Positions 1 through 7,399 of a DNA stretch of 30,449 bases are shown piece by piece (within the stretch, counting starts at the first letter, position 1; every line of letters starts with the position of its first letter). The position numbers were made by a program, and so were the translations under genes. The DNA is from JAVDCA01 sp035293985. GTDB lineage: Bacteria; Pseudomonadota; Alphaproteobacteria; Rhizobiales; Xanthobacteraceae. The stretch is from positions 1 through 30,449 of the forward strand of contig DATGLS010000016.1 in the NCBI GenBank assembly GCA_035293985.1, written 5' to 3'. The notes under the pieces were generated by a model that searched no databases, was not told where the DNA came from, and saw only the letters and a list, made by a program, of their open reading frames with translations.

Positions 1-21
1 AGCTGCGATATGCTCGTCCAT
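1..21 (-). CDS. Start of an unidentified gene, cut by the window edge
   Basis: Only seven codons are visible on the minus strand, reading M-D-E-H-I-A-A from an ATG at 19-21. A very good Shine-Dalgarno sequence (AGGAGG, complement of 29-34) lies 7 nt upstream, which is the reason for calling it. Too little is present to assign a family. It would be transcribed away from the cyclase gene that starts at 177. Confidence 0.4.
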
Positions 22-117
22 GACTCGCCCTCCTTGCGTGAGGCTCTGCCCGGCCTATCCGGGTAACCCTCGCACTCGCATCGAGGGCGAGTCGCCTCCG
101 CAAGGAAAGGGACATAC

Positions 118-142
118 AGTCTTCGCTTCGCTCGCAATGACA
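118..142. repeat. Remnant right arm of the dispersed palindromic repeat
   Basis: The stretch cttcgcttcgctcgcaatga (122-141) matches the right arm of the repeat family described at 4473, 5043, 6625, 7400, 10801 and 25593. The matching left arm is not recognisable upstream, so this looks like a decayed or truncated copy. It lies just before the cyclase gene. Confidence 0.5.
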
Positions 143-176
143 ACCTCTGCGTCATCGTCCGGATCAGGAGGCGGGA

Positions 177-977
177 ATGCGCACGCTGAGCTCCCTTGCG
201 GCGGTGGTGCTGGGCTGCATGGTCGTTGTTCTGCTGCCCGCCCGCGCCGAGAGCGACCTCGCGCGCGCCTACCGGATCATTGCGTCGAAGCAATATGTCG
301 ATCTCACGCACAGTTTCTCGCCCGACACGCCGGTCTGGTCGGGCTTCGGCCAGGCCAGGATGACGCCGATGGCCGATCCGAAGACGCACGAGCCCTACAC
401 CATCGCCAAGGACGGCTTCCGCACCACCTATTATGAGATGGTCGGGCAGTACGGCACCCACGTCGATCCGCCGGCGCATTTCGCCGAGAACGGCACCACG
501 ATGGATCAGATCCCGCTGAAGCAAATGATTTTGCCGCTGATCGTGCTCGACGACACGCCGTTCCTCGTCAAGGATCCGAATCACGCCTTCTCGGTCGCCG
601 ACCTCGCGGCGTGGGAAAAGGTGCACGGTCGCGTGCCGAAGGGCTCCTTCGTCGCGCTGCGCACCGACATGTACAAGGACTGGGACGCCAACCCGGAGCG
701 GTTCAAGCGCCAGCCGTTTCCGGCCTGGGCGTTCGAGACGATCAAGCTCCTTTACGAGCAGCGCGGCGTGATCGCGACCGGCCATGAGGCGATGGACACC
801 GACACGACCGACAAGATGGATTCCGAGACCTACATCCTCCAGCACGGCCACTATCAGATTGAGGTGATGGCGAACCTCGACAAGGTACCGCCGACGGGCG
901 CGATCATCGTGGTGACGTGGCCGAAGGTGAAGAACGGCCTCGGCTTTCCGGCAAGGGCATTTGCGATCTTGCCGTGA
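177..977 (+). CDS. Exported cyclase-family (kynurenine-formamidase-like) hydrolase
   Basis: 266 residues. The N-terminus (residues 1-24, ending PARA) is a signal peptide, so the protein is probably periplasmic. The family signature is GTHVDPPAHF at residues 93-102; in this metal-dependent hydrolase family (PF04199, which includes bacterial KynB) the histidines and aspartate of HxGTHxDxPxH bind metal. Here the first histidine of that motif is a glutamine (Q91), while H95, D97 and H101 are kept. A second conserved segment, GVIATGHEAMDTD, is near residue 200. The start is an ATG with the purine-rich ggaggcggga just upstream. The substrate cannot be named from sequence; an amide or cyclic ester is the family expectation. 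The gene is alone and convergent with the gene ending at 1038. Confidence 0.85.
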   Translation: MRTLSSLAAVVLGCMVVVLLPARAESDLARAYRIIASKQYVDLTHSFSPDTPVWSGFGQARMTPMADPKTHEPYTIAKDGFRTTYYEMVGQYGTHVDPPAHFAENGTTMDQIPLKQMILPLIVLDDTPFLVKDPNHAFSVADLAAWEKVHGRVPKGSFVALRTDMYKDWDANPERFKRQPFPAWAFETIKLLYEQRGVIATGHEAMDTDTTDKMDSETYILQHGHYQIEVMANLDKVPPTGAIIVVTWPKVKNGLGFPARAFAILP

Positions 978-982
978 GAGCA

Positions 983-1022
983 AAGTGCCGATCTCGGGCA
1001 GGCAGGCCTGAGATCGGCACTT
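983..1022. terminator. Bidirectional hairpin between convergent genes
   Basis: Two perfect 13-nt arms (983-995 and 1010-1022, AAGTGCCGATCTC and its complement) flank a 14-nt loop. It lies 6 nt after the cyclase stop and 15 nt before the stop of the convergent gene ending at 1038. There is no long T-run on either side, so it may end transcripts inefficiently or mainly protect 3' ends. Confidence 0.6.
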
Positions 1023-1037
1023 CGGGGAGCACCTTCA

Positions 1038-1547
1038 TCAGTGCGCCGGAGCGAGGCCGTTGACGGCGTCGCGCATCTCGATCGCCGACTCGCGCGTGCA
1101 GACGTCTTGAAAGAGCACGCTGCCGTCCCGCAGATAGGTCTTGGTCAGGCAGGTGCACGGCGCCGCGGCAACCGGCGCCGGTGTGGCAGGCGTCACCGCG
1201 ATCGGCTCCGTCACCACCGTCTCGCCGCCCGGCACCCAGTGCGGGCCGCAGTCGTGCCACTTGCACCAGGGGATCGGATGCGGGTGCGGCTTGATGATGA
1301 TGCCGATCGGATGCGGGATCCAGCCGATGGGCTTCGGCTTGATGATGATGCCCATCGGGCCGTGCGGGTGGACGACGACGCCGAGCGGGCCGTGCGGATG
1401 CACCTTCAGGCCCATCGGGCCCGCCGATGCGGTGGTCGGCGCGAGGATCGCGGCGCCGAGTGCGGCAGCCGCCGCCAGGACGCAGAGCGAGATACGAGCA
1501 GACTTCGTTCGCGCGGACTTGGTTTGAGCAGACATTGTTGCAGACAT
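1038..1547 (-). CDS. Exported histidine/proline-rich repeat protein, function unknown
   Basis: 169 residues from the ATG at 1547. This start is preferred over the GTG at 1556 because AGGTGAG lies 5-6 nt upstream of the ATG. Residues 20-42 form a signal peptide (LCVLAAAAALGAAILAPTTASA). The next stretch, residues 43-92, is built from degenerate repeats of about 10-12 residues such as GPLGVVVHPH, GPMGIIIKPK and PIGIIIKPHPHP, rich in His and Pro. A cysteine part follows: C95 and C100 (WCKWHDC), then C131, C133 and C150 near the C-terminus. I do not recognise a named family. The His and Cys content suggests metal binding or a disulfide-stabilised envelope protein, which is inference. It is convergent with the cyclase and divergent from the haem protein at 1743. 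Confidence 0.7.
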   Translation of the reverse strand: MSATMSAQTKSARTKSARISLCVLAAAAALGAAILAPTTASAGPMGLKVHPHGPLGVVVHPHGPMGIIIKPKPIGWIPHPIGIIIKPHPHPIPWCKWHDCGPHWVPGGETVVTEPIAVTPATPAPVAAAPCTCLTKTYLRDGSVLFQDVCTRESAIEMRDAVNGLAPAH

Positions 1548-1742
1548 GGGTCTCACCTATGGTGATTGATGTGACCATCCGCTCGTTGGTCGCCCGCGCG
1601 GCGCGCCGGTTCATGCCGCGGATCAATAACTTAGCTGAACCGGCGTTCATGTGTCGGCGATCACACGACGCGCGCGATTTGCGCTCTGCCGTGAACGGCA
1701 CTCGCGCGCGCGGCGACTAAGAAGCGCAACCCGAAAGGTCGC

Positions 1743-3092
1743 GTGATGGTCCGGCGCTCTGTTCTCCCGCTGCTGTTGATGCTCGCCTTGATGCTCGCCT
1801 CCTGGCCGACGCTGCCGGCCGCGGCTGCCGAGCGCGCACAGCCATTCACCGAGGCGAACCTGCGCGAGCTTCTGGCGCGCAATCCGCAGACCGGGCGGCC
1901 CGTCGACTCGGTCGAGGAGCTGGTGCCCCTGCTGCCGGCCGAGCTGCGGCGGAACTTCACCTTCGTCTATGACAGCCGAAGCCCGTTCAAGGCGTCGATC
2001 ACGCCGCAGCGGCCGCGCGTCATTCTGTTCACCGACGACGCAAAGCTGGTGCTCACGTTCATCGGCGACGACGATAAGCCCGGCGCCGATCTGCTCGAGA
2101 CGATGTCTTTCGATGCCGAGCAGGCGAAGTTCGTGCTGCATTCATATCTGCTGCCGGCCGCGCAGCGGCGCGCTTGGCGGCCGTCGGCGGTGGATGCCAA
2201 ATGCGAGCGCTGCCATGGCGCCGATCCGCGGCCGATCTTCGATTCCTATCCGCTGTGGCCGGGGTTTTACGGCTCGGTGCAGGACACCTTTCCGAACGAT
2301 CGGATCGGCCGCAAGGAGCGCAAGCTCTATGAGACCTTCGCGGCCACGACCGCGAAGAGCGGCGTCTACAAGGACCTGATCTATCCGACCGGAACGCCGG
2401 TCGCGCCGTTTCTCGATCCGCGCCTGTTCAAGGACGACACGATCGAGCTCGACCCGGCGCTGGGGCGCTACCTGCCGAACGCCCGCCTCGGCATTGCCTT
2501 GACCGAGCTCAATCGAGCGCGCATCTACCGCAAGCTCGCGGCGGGGCCCGATTTCGCCGTCAACGAAAAGCGCATGCTCGCGCTGCTGCTCGAGTGCCGG
2601 CCGAGCGACCGGCCTGGCCGGCAGGAGATACGCGCGGTCCGGCATGAGCTCGAAGGCGAGAACGCGGCGCGCCTCAAGCGGCTCGGCATTGGGCGCGGCG
2701 ATCCGCACAAGGACCGCAACGACATGCAGGAGCTCATGTTCGTGCGCGAGCTCGCCGAGATCGACGCGGTCGCGCGGCTGGCGGGCGTCGACCGCTCCGA
2801 CTGGTCGATGGCGCGCGAGGCGGGCTCGCTCGCCTTCTTCGACGGCATTCTCGACGGCGAGGCGAACGGCAAGAGCTACTATCTCAAGCAGGATTTCATC
2901 TTCGAGATGCTGGTGCATCTTGCCGCCCGCGAGCCGGCGTTCGAGAAGCATTTCTATGCCGAGAACGTGTTCGCCGAGTTCGGCTATCCGTTCGGCAATC
3001 GGGTGGATCTCGCGACCGCCGCCGGAAGCTGTCCGCTTCTGACTGCGCCCGGCGCGCAGGCTGACGACCGGGTCAGGCGACGAGGAGTTTAA
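1743..3092 (+). CDS. Exported protein with one c-type haem motif, uncharacterised family
   Basis: 449 residues. A signal peptide spans residues 1-29 (VRRSVLPLLLMLALMLASWP, ending AAAA). A single haem-attachment motif CERCH is at residues 154-158, followed by GADPRPIFDSYPLWPGFYGS, a segment I associate with large, poorly characterised exported cytochrome-like proteins. The remaining 290 residues are mostly helical and charged, without a second CxxCH. The start is GTG at 1743 or the adjacent ATG at 1746, preceded by gaaagg. The size is far larger than a simple class I cytochrome c, so most of the protein must do something else; an oxidoreductase or electron-transfer role is inference. It stands alone; the next gene is about 200 nt downstream. 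Confidence 0.7.
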   Translation: MMVRRSVLPLLLMLALMLASWPTLPAAAAERAQPFTEANLRELLARNPQTGRPVDSVEELVPLLPAELRRNFTFVYDSRSPFKASITPQRPRVILFTDDAKLVLTFIGDDDKPGADLLETMSFDAEQAKFVLHSYLLPAAQRRAWRPSAVDAKCERCHGADPRPIFDSYPLWPGFYGSVQDTFPNDRIGRKERKLYETFAATTAKSGVYKDLIYPTGTPVAPFLDPRLFKDDTIELDPALGRYLPNARLGIALTELNRARIYRKLAAGPDFAVNEKRMLALLLECRPSDRPGRQEIRAVRHELEGENAARLKRLGIGRGDPHKDRNDMQELMFVRELAEIDAVARLAGVDRSDWSMAREAGSLAFFDGILDGEANGKSYYLKQDFIFEMLVHLAAREPAFEKHFYAENVFAEFGYPFGNRVDLATAAGSCPLLTAPGAQADDRVRRRGV

Positions 3093-3300
3093 TAAGTGGC
3101 GATAAAGACACACTTGCAGAGTGACTGGTCGTCCGATCAATCCTAATTCCAAAAATAGCCATAGTCTAAAGCCACCAGGGCGCGCGCCGAATGGTCGGCG
3201 CCATTCGTTTTCGTGGAGACAGACATGCGGCTCGAGAACCTAAAAGGTTTTTCGATCCGCCCGGCAGGGCGGCGATGCCCCTGCTTGTCTGGAGCCATCC

Positions 3301-4464
3301 ATGGGAAAACGAAATCGTTGGCGCGAGGATCGACGGCGCGAAGCTGAGCGCCGGATCAGCGCCGTTCTGGAAGCAAGCTCGCGGACCGACGCACACCCCG
3401 CTGCGCCCGAATGCTTCGCCGACTTCAAACCTGAGCTTCGCGAGAAGATCGCGAGCCTGCGCGGCTATGCGTTGCGCGCGCCGGAGGATTGGCGCTGCCG
3501 GATCAAGAGCCGGTCGCAGGAGCGACGGTTCATCGATCTCGTGCGCTTCACCTTCGCGCGCTTCCGCGTTGCGGCGCACCTCGAGCAGGCCTGGATCGAG
3601 GAATGTGACGACGATTTCGTCGACAAGCTCATCCCGCCGGACCGGCGGGCAGGGCGGCGGAAGGGCGCGCCCGATCTCCGCCGTTGGTATCTCGCCGCGG
3701 CGCAGGGCGGCTCGCTCTATCGGCAAGAGGCCAGCACCTACTTGTCGCGTCAGGAGACGCATCATTTTCTGACCGCGCCGCGCGAGATCGCGTCGATGAG
3801 GCAGGCGTTCTGGTATGCGGTCGCGCGTGCGCACTGCGATCGGGTCGATGTCGCGCTGCGCATCGCGCGCTGCAAGGTCTCGAGCTACTCGATTGCATCG
3901 ACGTTCTGGAAGGAGGTGGCACGGTTCTTCGCCCGCAACCCGCTCGCCGGCGATGGTATGGATGACCTGGCCGACTTTCTGTTCACCGCCAAGCGCGATG
4001 ACCCGGCCTTCACGCTCAAGGGCCGCACGCTCGCGGTGCTGCGGCGCCGAATGGACGAGTGGCACCGCGCCCTGCGACGCAAGCAGGCGGTCGGCGGTGG
4101 CGCCTGGACCGGCAGCCCGCTTCCCGACGTCGACTACGAGTCCGGCAGCCGCGACAAGCGCGCGATCTGGCGCATTCGGCAAATCAGGACGGGCAAGGAA
4201 CTCTTTGCCGAAGGCATGCGCATGCACCACTGCGTGGCGGGCTACAAGCCGCAGTGCATGTCCGGCGACATCTCGATCTGGTCGATGACGTGCGAATTTC
4301 CGATCGGCCGCATGCACAAGGGCGTCACCATGGAGGTCACTCGGGAGGGGCGCATCGTGCAGTGCCGCGGCTTCGCCAACCGCCTGCCCCAAGCCAACGA
4401 GGTCGCGACCGTGAAGCGCTGGGCGGGCGACCACGGGATGACATGGGCCTCGCTGGAGGGATGA
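3301..4464 (+). CDS. PcfJ-domain protein
   Basis: 387 residues, no signal peptide or membrane segment, highly basic N-terminus. The C-terminal third carries the PcfJ-like signature: GMRMHHCVAGY at residues 305-315, C319, SGDISIWSM at 321-329, and EVTREGRIVQCRGFAN at about 345-360. PcfJ was named from the pCF10 conjugation region of Enterococcus, but such proteins also occur on many proteobacterial chromosomes with unknown role. Nothing nearby is a conjugation gene, so a transfer function is not supported here. The ATG start has GGAG at 3291-3294, 6 nt upstream. A short overlapping ORF with its own ribosome binding site begins at 3225 (see findings). The gene ends 9 nt before a dispersed repeat. 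Confidence 0.75.
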   Translation: MGKRNRWREDRRREAERRISAVLEASSRTDAHPAAPECFADFKPELREKIASLRGYALRAPEDWRCRIKSRSQERRFIDLVRFTFARFRVAAHLEQAWIEECDDDFVDKLIPPDRRAGRRKGAPDLRRWYLAAAQGGSLYRQEASTYLSRQETHHFLTAPREIASMRQAFWYAVARAHCDRVDVALRIARCKVSSYSIASTFWKEVARFFARNPLAGDGMDDLADFLFTAKRDDPAFTLKGRTLAVLRRRMDEWHRALRRKQAVGGGAWTGSPLPDVDYESGSRDKRAIWRIRQIRTGKELFAEGMRMHHCVAGYKPQCMSGDISIWSMTCEFPIGRMHKGVTMEVTREGRIVQCRGFANRLPQANEVATVKRWAGDHGMTWASLEG

Positions 4465-4472
4465 GAAGCACG

Positions 4473-4577
4473 GTCATTGCGCCGAGGGCGAAGCCCGACG
4501 AAGCAAGCTTGGTCCGCATACGCAGGGGTCCGCGGAAGGCGATTGCTTCGCCCCGCTTCGCGTGCCTCGCAACGACG
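4473..4577. repeat. Dispersed palindromic repeat, copy 1
   Basis: Left arm tcattgcg plus the GAAGC-CCGACGAAGCAAGC block, a variable middle (catacgcaggggtccgcgg), then gattgcttcg and the right arm ctcgcaacgacg. The termini are inverted, so the unit can fold into a long imperfect hairpin. It fills the gap between the convergent 3' ends of the PcfJ gene (9 nt away) and the 83-residue protein gene. Confidence 0.8.
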
Positions 4578-4632
4578 GCGGGGCGGATCCGCAGGATCCG
4601 CCCCGGCTGGTGTGGTGCGCGTCGGCTGGAGA

Positions 4633-4884
4633 TTACATCGGCCGCGGCGAGTTGCGGTGCCGCGCCGGCGACGTCCCCGGCTGCGGGGGCGGCGGCAGCA
4701 GGGTGACGTTGGTGTTGCCGTTGGTGCCGAACGTGGTGCTGCCGAACGTGTTGGCCTGCATCGGCTGATTGCGCGGGCCGAAGTTGAGCACGCCGGTGCC
4801 GCGCGCTGCGGCAGTCTGCGGGAGGGCTGCGCCGGCGAGAATGAGCGCCGGGAGGGCCGCGATGGCCAATTTCTTGATCGTCAT
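4633..4884 (-). CDS. Small exported protein, function unknown
   Basis: 83 residues from the ATG at 4884. This start is chosen because AGGAG lies upstream with about 8 nt spacing and because it gives a clean signal peptide (IKKLAIAALPALILAGAALP, ending TAAA at about residue 26). In-frame codons further upstream run into a dispersed repeat and are not credible. The mature part is short and low in complexity: an Asn/Thr/Gly-rich stretch (TFGSTTFGTNGNTN) followed by LLPPPPQPGTSPA. No family recognised. The next gene upstream on the same strand (DUF1566 protein) is separated by the repeat at 5043. Confidence 0.6.
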   Translation of the reverse strand: MTIKKLAIAALPALILAGAALPQTAAARGTGVLNFGPRNQPMQANTFGSTTFGTNGNTNVTLLPPPPQPGTSPARHRNSPRPM

Positions 4885-5042
4885 TGGAGCTTCTCCTGTG
4901 AGTTCGAGCATGGACATTTCGTCGAGTGCCGCGAGCCGTTGATCGCGCTCGCGGCGAACGATCTCGGTGTACGGTGGCGCGGTCGGCGCCGTTGTGCGAT
5001 TTGGCACAAGTCGATGGCGCGCGGGCACAGGCCGGCAAGGGG

Positions 5043-5168
5043 TCATCATTGCGAGCAGGGCGAAGCCCGACGAAGCAAGCTCGAGCCGCATACGCGTGAG
5101 GCTGCGGGTCGAGATTGCTTAGCTTTGCCCGCAATGACTTTTTGGATGAACTGCGCCTCGCAATGACG
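5043..5168. repeat. Dispersed palindromic repeat, copy 2, with an extra right arm
   Basis: The core 5043-5138 has tcattgcgag at the left, the block gggcgaagcccgacgaagca, the middle catacgcgtgaggctgcggg, then tcgagattgctt and gcaatgac at the right. A second right arm, ctcgcaatgacgcg, follows at about 5156-5168, as if part of another copy had been joined. The copy ends 22 nt from the stop of the minus-strand DUF1566 gene. The rest of the gap 4885-5042 holds only the leader of the 83-residue protein gene; nothing else was recognised there. Confidence 0.8.
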
Positions 5169-5189
5169 CGGAACAAGGCCGGGCGCCAA

Positions 5190-6425
5190 TCACCGACCCG
5201 GATGATACAGCGTGACGTAGTAGCGCTTCGTCTCCTGGCTCGTGCCTTGAAAGCCGGTATCGAAATTGAACGACCAGCGCATCGCGATGTTGTCGCGCAA
5301 CTTGAGCACGCGGGCGTAATCGCATTGGGTCGGACTCGCTTCGATTTCGGGGCAGGCCCAGTAGAAGAAGGGCTGGAAGTTGTAGAACGGCTCGGTGAGG
5401 CCGCGCGCCAAGAACGAGGCGTTGCCGGGCGAGAGGCCGAGGTGCGCGTACAGGGTCTCGAGCTCGTCCAGCGTAGGCAGGACCCAATGTTGTGCGCCCG
5501 CATAGCGGCTGCTGTTGAGGTCTCCGAGCCAGGGGGCGACGCCCTGAAAGTGCACGGCCCCGCCGGCCGCGATCAACGGCATGGTGATCGCGTCATGGTT
5601 GGGCTTGGCCGGGATCGTGATGGTCCCGGTCACGCCGAACGGTTGGGTCGCGGCGAGGTTGGCGTCGAGCGGCCAGGAAAGTCCGGAGGCCGTGTCATAG
5701 ACGGCGAGGCCTGCGGCCGGGCCGCCGATATAGCGTGACACGCCATGCGCATCGGCGCCGATCGTGCTGCCCGGGAGCAGGCCATGATGCACGGGGAGGA
5801 CGTGCAGCAGGTTGAACAGGGTGGTGCTTGAGGCGTATTGGCCCGTCAGGAACGAGAACGTCTGCTGGCCGGTTGCCCCGCCCGGGGTCGCAGACCAGTA
5901 GAGGGCAGGGTGCAGGTCGTGCAGCCCAGCGACCGCGTCGCGAAAGTACGGCACGATGCTACTCGGATAGGTCCGCCCCAGCCCGCGGTAGAACATATTG
6001 CCGAATGCACTTTCCCGGCAGTTGGGCCCGAACGAATTGCCGTCGAAGCCGCGATGAACCGTGCAGGTCGGATCGTGCGCCGGCGTCGTGATCGTGACCG
6101 GCAGCTGCCAGTCGTTGCGGCAGAGGTAGCCTCTGCCGCCGCACGGGACCGTGTTCATCGCCTGGACGAAGAGGACTGCGGTCTGATAGTCCATAATCCC
6201 GCTCGGCTCGACGCCCGTGATGTGGGCGGCCGCGAGGATCGCCCGGCCCTGCGGGCTCGCGGCAAAATTGGCGTCGGTGAGCCAGGTGACGTTCTGGTTC
6301 GCGTCATAGACGGTGCCGTTGGGTTGCGGGATCAGGCCACTTGCCATCGCGGCTGTGCCGGCGAGGAGCGACAATCCGGCGGCGAAAACGAATCGAGCGC
6401 GGCGGCCCGCAGGTACGTGGTTCAC
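5190..6425 (-). CDS. Exported DUF1566 (Lcl C-terminal-like) domain protein
   Basis: 411 residues. The start is GTG at 6425, supported by a strong AGGGAGG 6 nt upstream. A signal peptide spans residues 1-29 (FVFAAGLSLLAGTAAMA). Two copies of a characteristic motif are visible: VYDANQNVTWLTDANF at residues 39-54 and VYDTASGLSWPLDANL at residues 242-257, each followed by a region ending in a W-x-LP element (DWQLPV at about 105; HWVLPTLDELETLY in the second). This is typical of DUF1566 proteins, which resemble C-type-lectin-like surface domains; their ligands are mostly unknown. Several cysteines (C95, C102, C121, C136) in the first half could form disulfides. The protein is likely periplasmic or surface exposed. 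Confidence 0.7.
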   Translation of the reverse strand: MNHVPAGRRARFVFAAGLSLLAGTAAMASGLIPQPNGTVYDANQNVTWLTDANFAASPQGRAILAAAHITGVEPSGIMDYQTAVLFVQAMNTVPCGGRGYLCRNDWQLPVTITTPAHDPTCTVHRGFDGNSFGPNCRESAFGNMFYRGLGRTYPSSIVPYFRDAVAGLHDLHPALYWSATPGGATGQQTFSFLTGQYASSTTLFNLLHVLPVHHGLLPGSTIGADAHGVSRYIGGPAAGLAVYDTASGLSWPLDANLAATQPFGVTGTITIPAKPNHDAITMPLIAAGGAVHFQGVAPWLGDLNSSRYAGAQHWVLPTLDELETLYAHLGLSPGNASFLARGLTEPFYNFQPFFYWACPEIEASPTQCDYARVLKLRDNIAMRWSFNFDTGFQGTSQETKRYYVTLYHPGR

Positions 6426-6624
6426 GGCAACCTCCCTTTTTCCGCGCAGTCGCGTCGCCCGCGTTGGTCAGCGCGGACCCACGCTTCGCTGCGTGCTCTT
6501 TGGTCAGCAGTCGGAGGCCTACGTTCAGCGCTCGGCGCGGCCGCGCACGCACAATCGCCATTTTTGTGACGGCCGACACGTCGCGCAGCAGGGCTGTCCA
6601 GGCACACCAAGTGGCGGCTGCAGC
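6426..6624. other. Intergenic leader of the DUF1566 gene, no gene seen
   Basis: About 200 bases upstream of the DUF1566 gene contain its ribosome binding site and presumably its promoter. No convincing reading frame has a ribosome binding site or a recognisable product. No clear -35/-10 pair was found. Confidence 0.5.
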
Positions 6625-6720
6625 GTCATTGCGAGGAGGGAGAAGCCCGACGAAGCAAGCTCGTTCCACATGCGCATGAGTCCGCGGGTCGAGATTGCTT
6701 CGCTTCGCTCGCATTGACGG
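6625..6720. repeat. Dispersed palindromic repeat, copy 3
   Basis: The cleanest copy: cgtcattgcgaggag at the left, gaagcccgacgaagcaagct, the middle catgcgcatgagtccgcggg, then tcgagattgcttcgcttcgc and tcgcattgacg at the right. The outer ends are inverted (cgtcattgcga against tcgcattgacg, one mismatch), as are gaagcaagctcg against cgagattgcttc. It lies 82 nt beyond the stop of the minus-strand winged-helix gene. Nothing else was recognised up to 6801. Confidence 0.85.
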
Positions 6721-6801
6721 CGGAGCGTCACCACGCGTAGCGCAGACGTGCGGTGCCGGCCTAGATCTGCTCGTGCCCGGCGAATAGGGAATGTGCACGC
6801 G

Positions 6802-7203
6802 TCACGGCGCGGTGATGGTCTTGCTGCCGCGGCGCCACAGTCGCATGAGATTTTCCTGAATATGCCGTACGATCCCATCGGATCGGGGGCGCCGGGCCGG
6901 CTCGCTCACGGGATCTAACAAGTAGCCGCGGCCGGAGACGAGCCTGATCAGTTTGCGCTCGTCGTCGCCGAGGGCCGCGCGAATCTCACGAATGCACTGA
7001 AAGAGGCTGTCGTCGCTGACATGGACTTTTCGCCAAACCGCCCGCATCAGCTCCTGCTTGCTCAAGACGCGGCCCGCATTGGCGACGAACAGGCTCAGCA
7101 AGGTGAAGGCCTTGGGCCGCAGCCGGACGACCTCGCCGTCGCGATTGCGTAGCTCCGCGCGCAGCTCATCCAGCTCGAAGCCGGCAAACCGCAAGACTGT
7201 CAT
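6802..7203 (-). CDS. Stand-alone OmpR/PhoB-type winged-helix DNA-binding protein
   Basis: 133 residues. Residues 4-98 form a Trans_reg_C domain: FELDELRAELRNRDGEVVRL, then LRPKAFTLLSLFV (28-40), ELMRAVW (51-57), recognition-helix region SLFQCIREIRAALGD (66-80) and the terminal wing RLVSGRGYLL (87-96). There is no receiver domain before it and no transmembrane or sensor part after it; the remaining 35 residues are basic. Complete relatives are response regulators (about 230 residues), CadC-like membrane activators or longer fusions with TPR or cyclase modules, so this is either a small autonomous regulator or a truncated gene. The ATG at 7203 has only a distant GGAG (11 nt). Targets are unknown. 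Confidence 0.75.
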   Translation of the reverse strand: MTVLRFAGFELDELRAELRNRDGEVVRLRPKAFTLLSLFVANAGRVLSKQELMRAVWRKVHVSDDSLFQCIREIRAALGDDERKLIRLVSGRGYLLDPVSEPARRPRSDGIVRHIQENLMRLWRRGSKTITAP

Positions 7204-7399
7204 CTGTCGTCACGCTCCACCTCAAAACGGCGCTCGCCGCGCAATTCGCCGTCATCCGGGTCTCCAGCCTCGTCTGTTTCCGCCCCGTGCTCGCTCGGCG
7301 GAGGTGCTTGCGCTGCACCAAGACCAACCGTCTCATTTGCCTAAGGGAATGCTGCCGCGGCCGATAGTTCCCATTTGGGAGTAGCCGCCCTCCGAAGGT
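7204..7399. other. Intergenic region upstream of the winged-helix gene
   Basis: This stretch is the leader of the winged-helix gene. It contains a short inverted pair, ttcccatttgggag at 7369-7382. No gene, RNA gene or clear promoter was recognised. Confidence 0.4.

Noticed and set aside
3166..4434. 422-residue minus-strand frame opposite the PcfJ gene
   Set aside because: The plus-strand frame has the family signature and a ribosome binding site; this one has neither.
4337..5503. Long minus-strand frames crossing the repeats at 4473 and 5043
   Set aside because: They contain translations of the palindromic repeats and Ser/Arg-rich filler; only the 83-residue frame at 4633-4884 has a start site and signal peptide.
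6426..6801. Small minus-strand ORFs (up to 164 residues) in the gap
   Set aside because: They run through repeat copy 3 and lack ribosome binding sites and conserved-looking composition.
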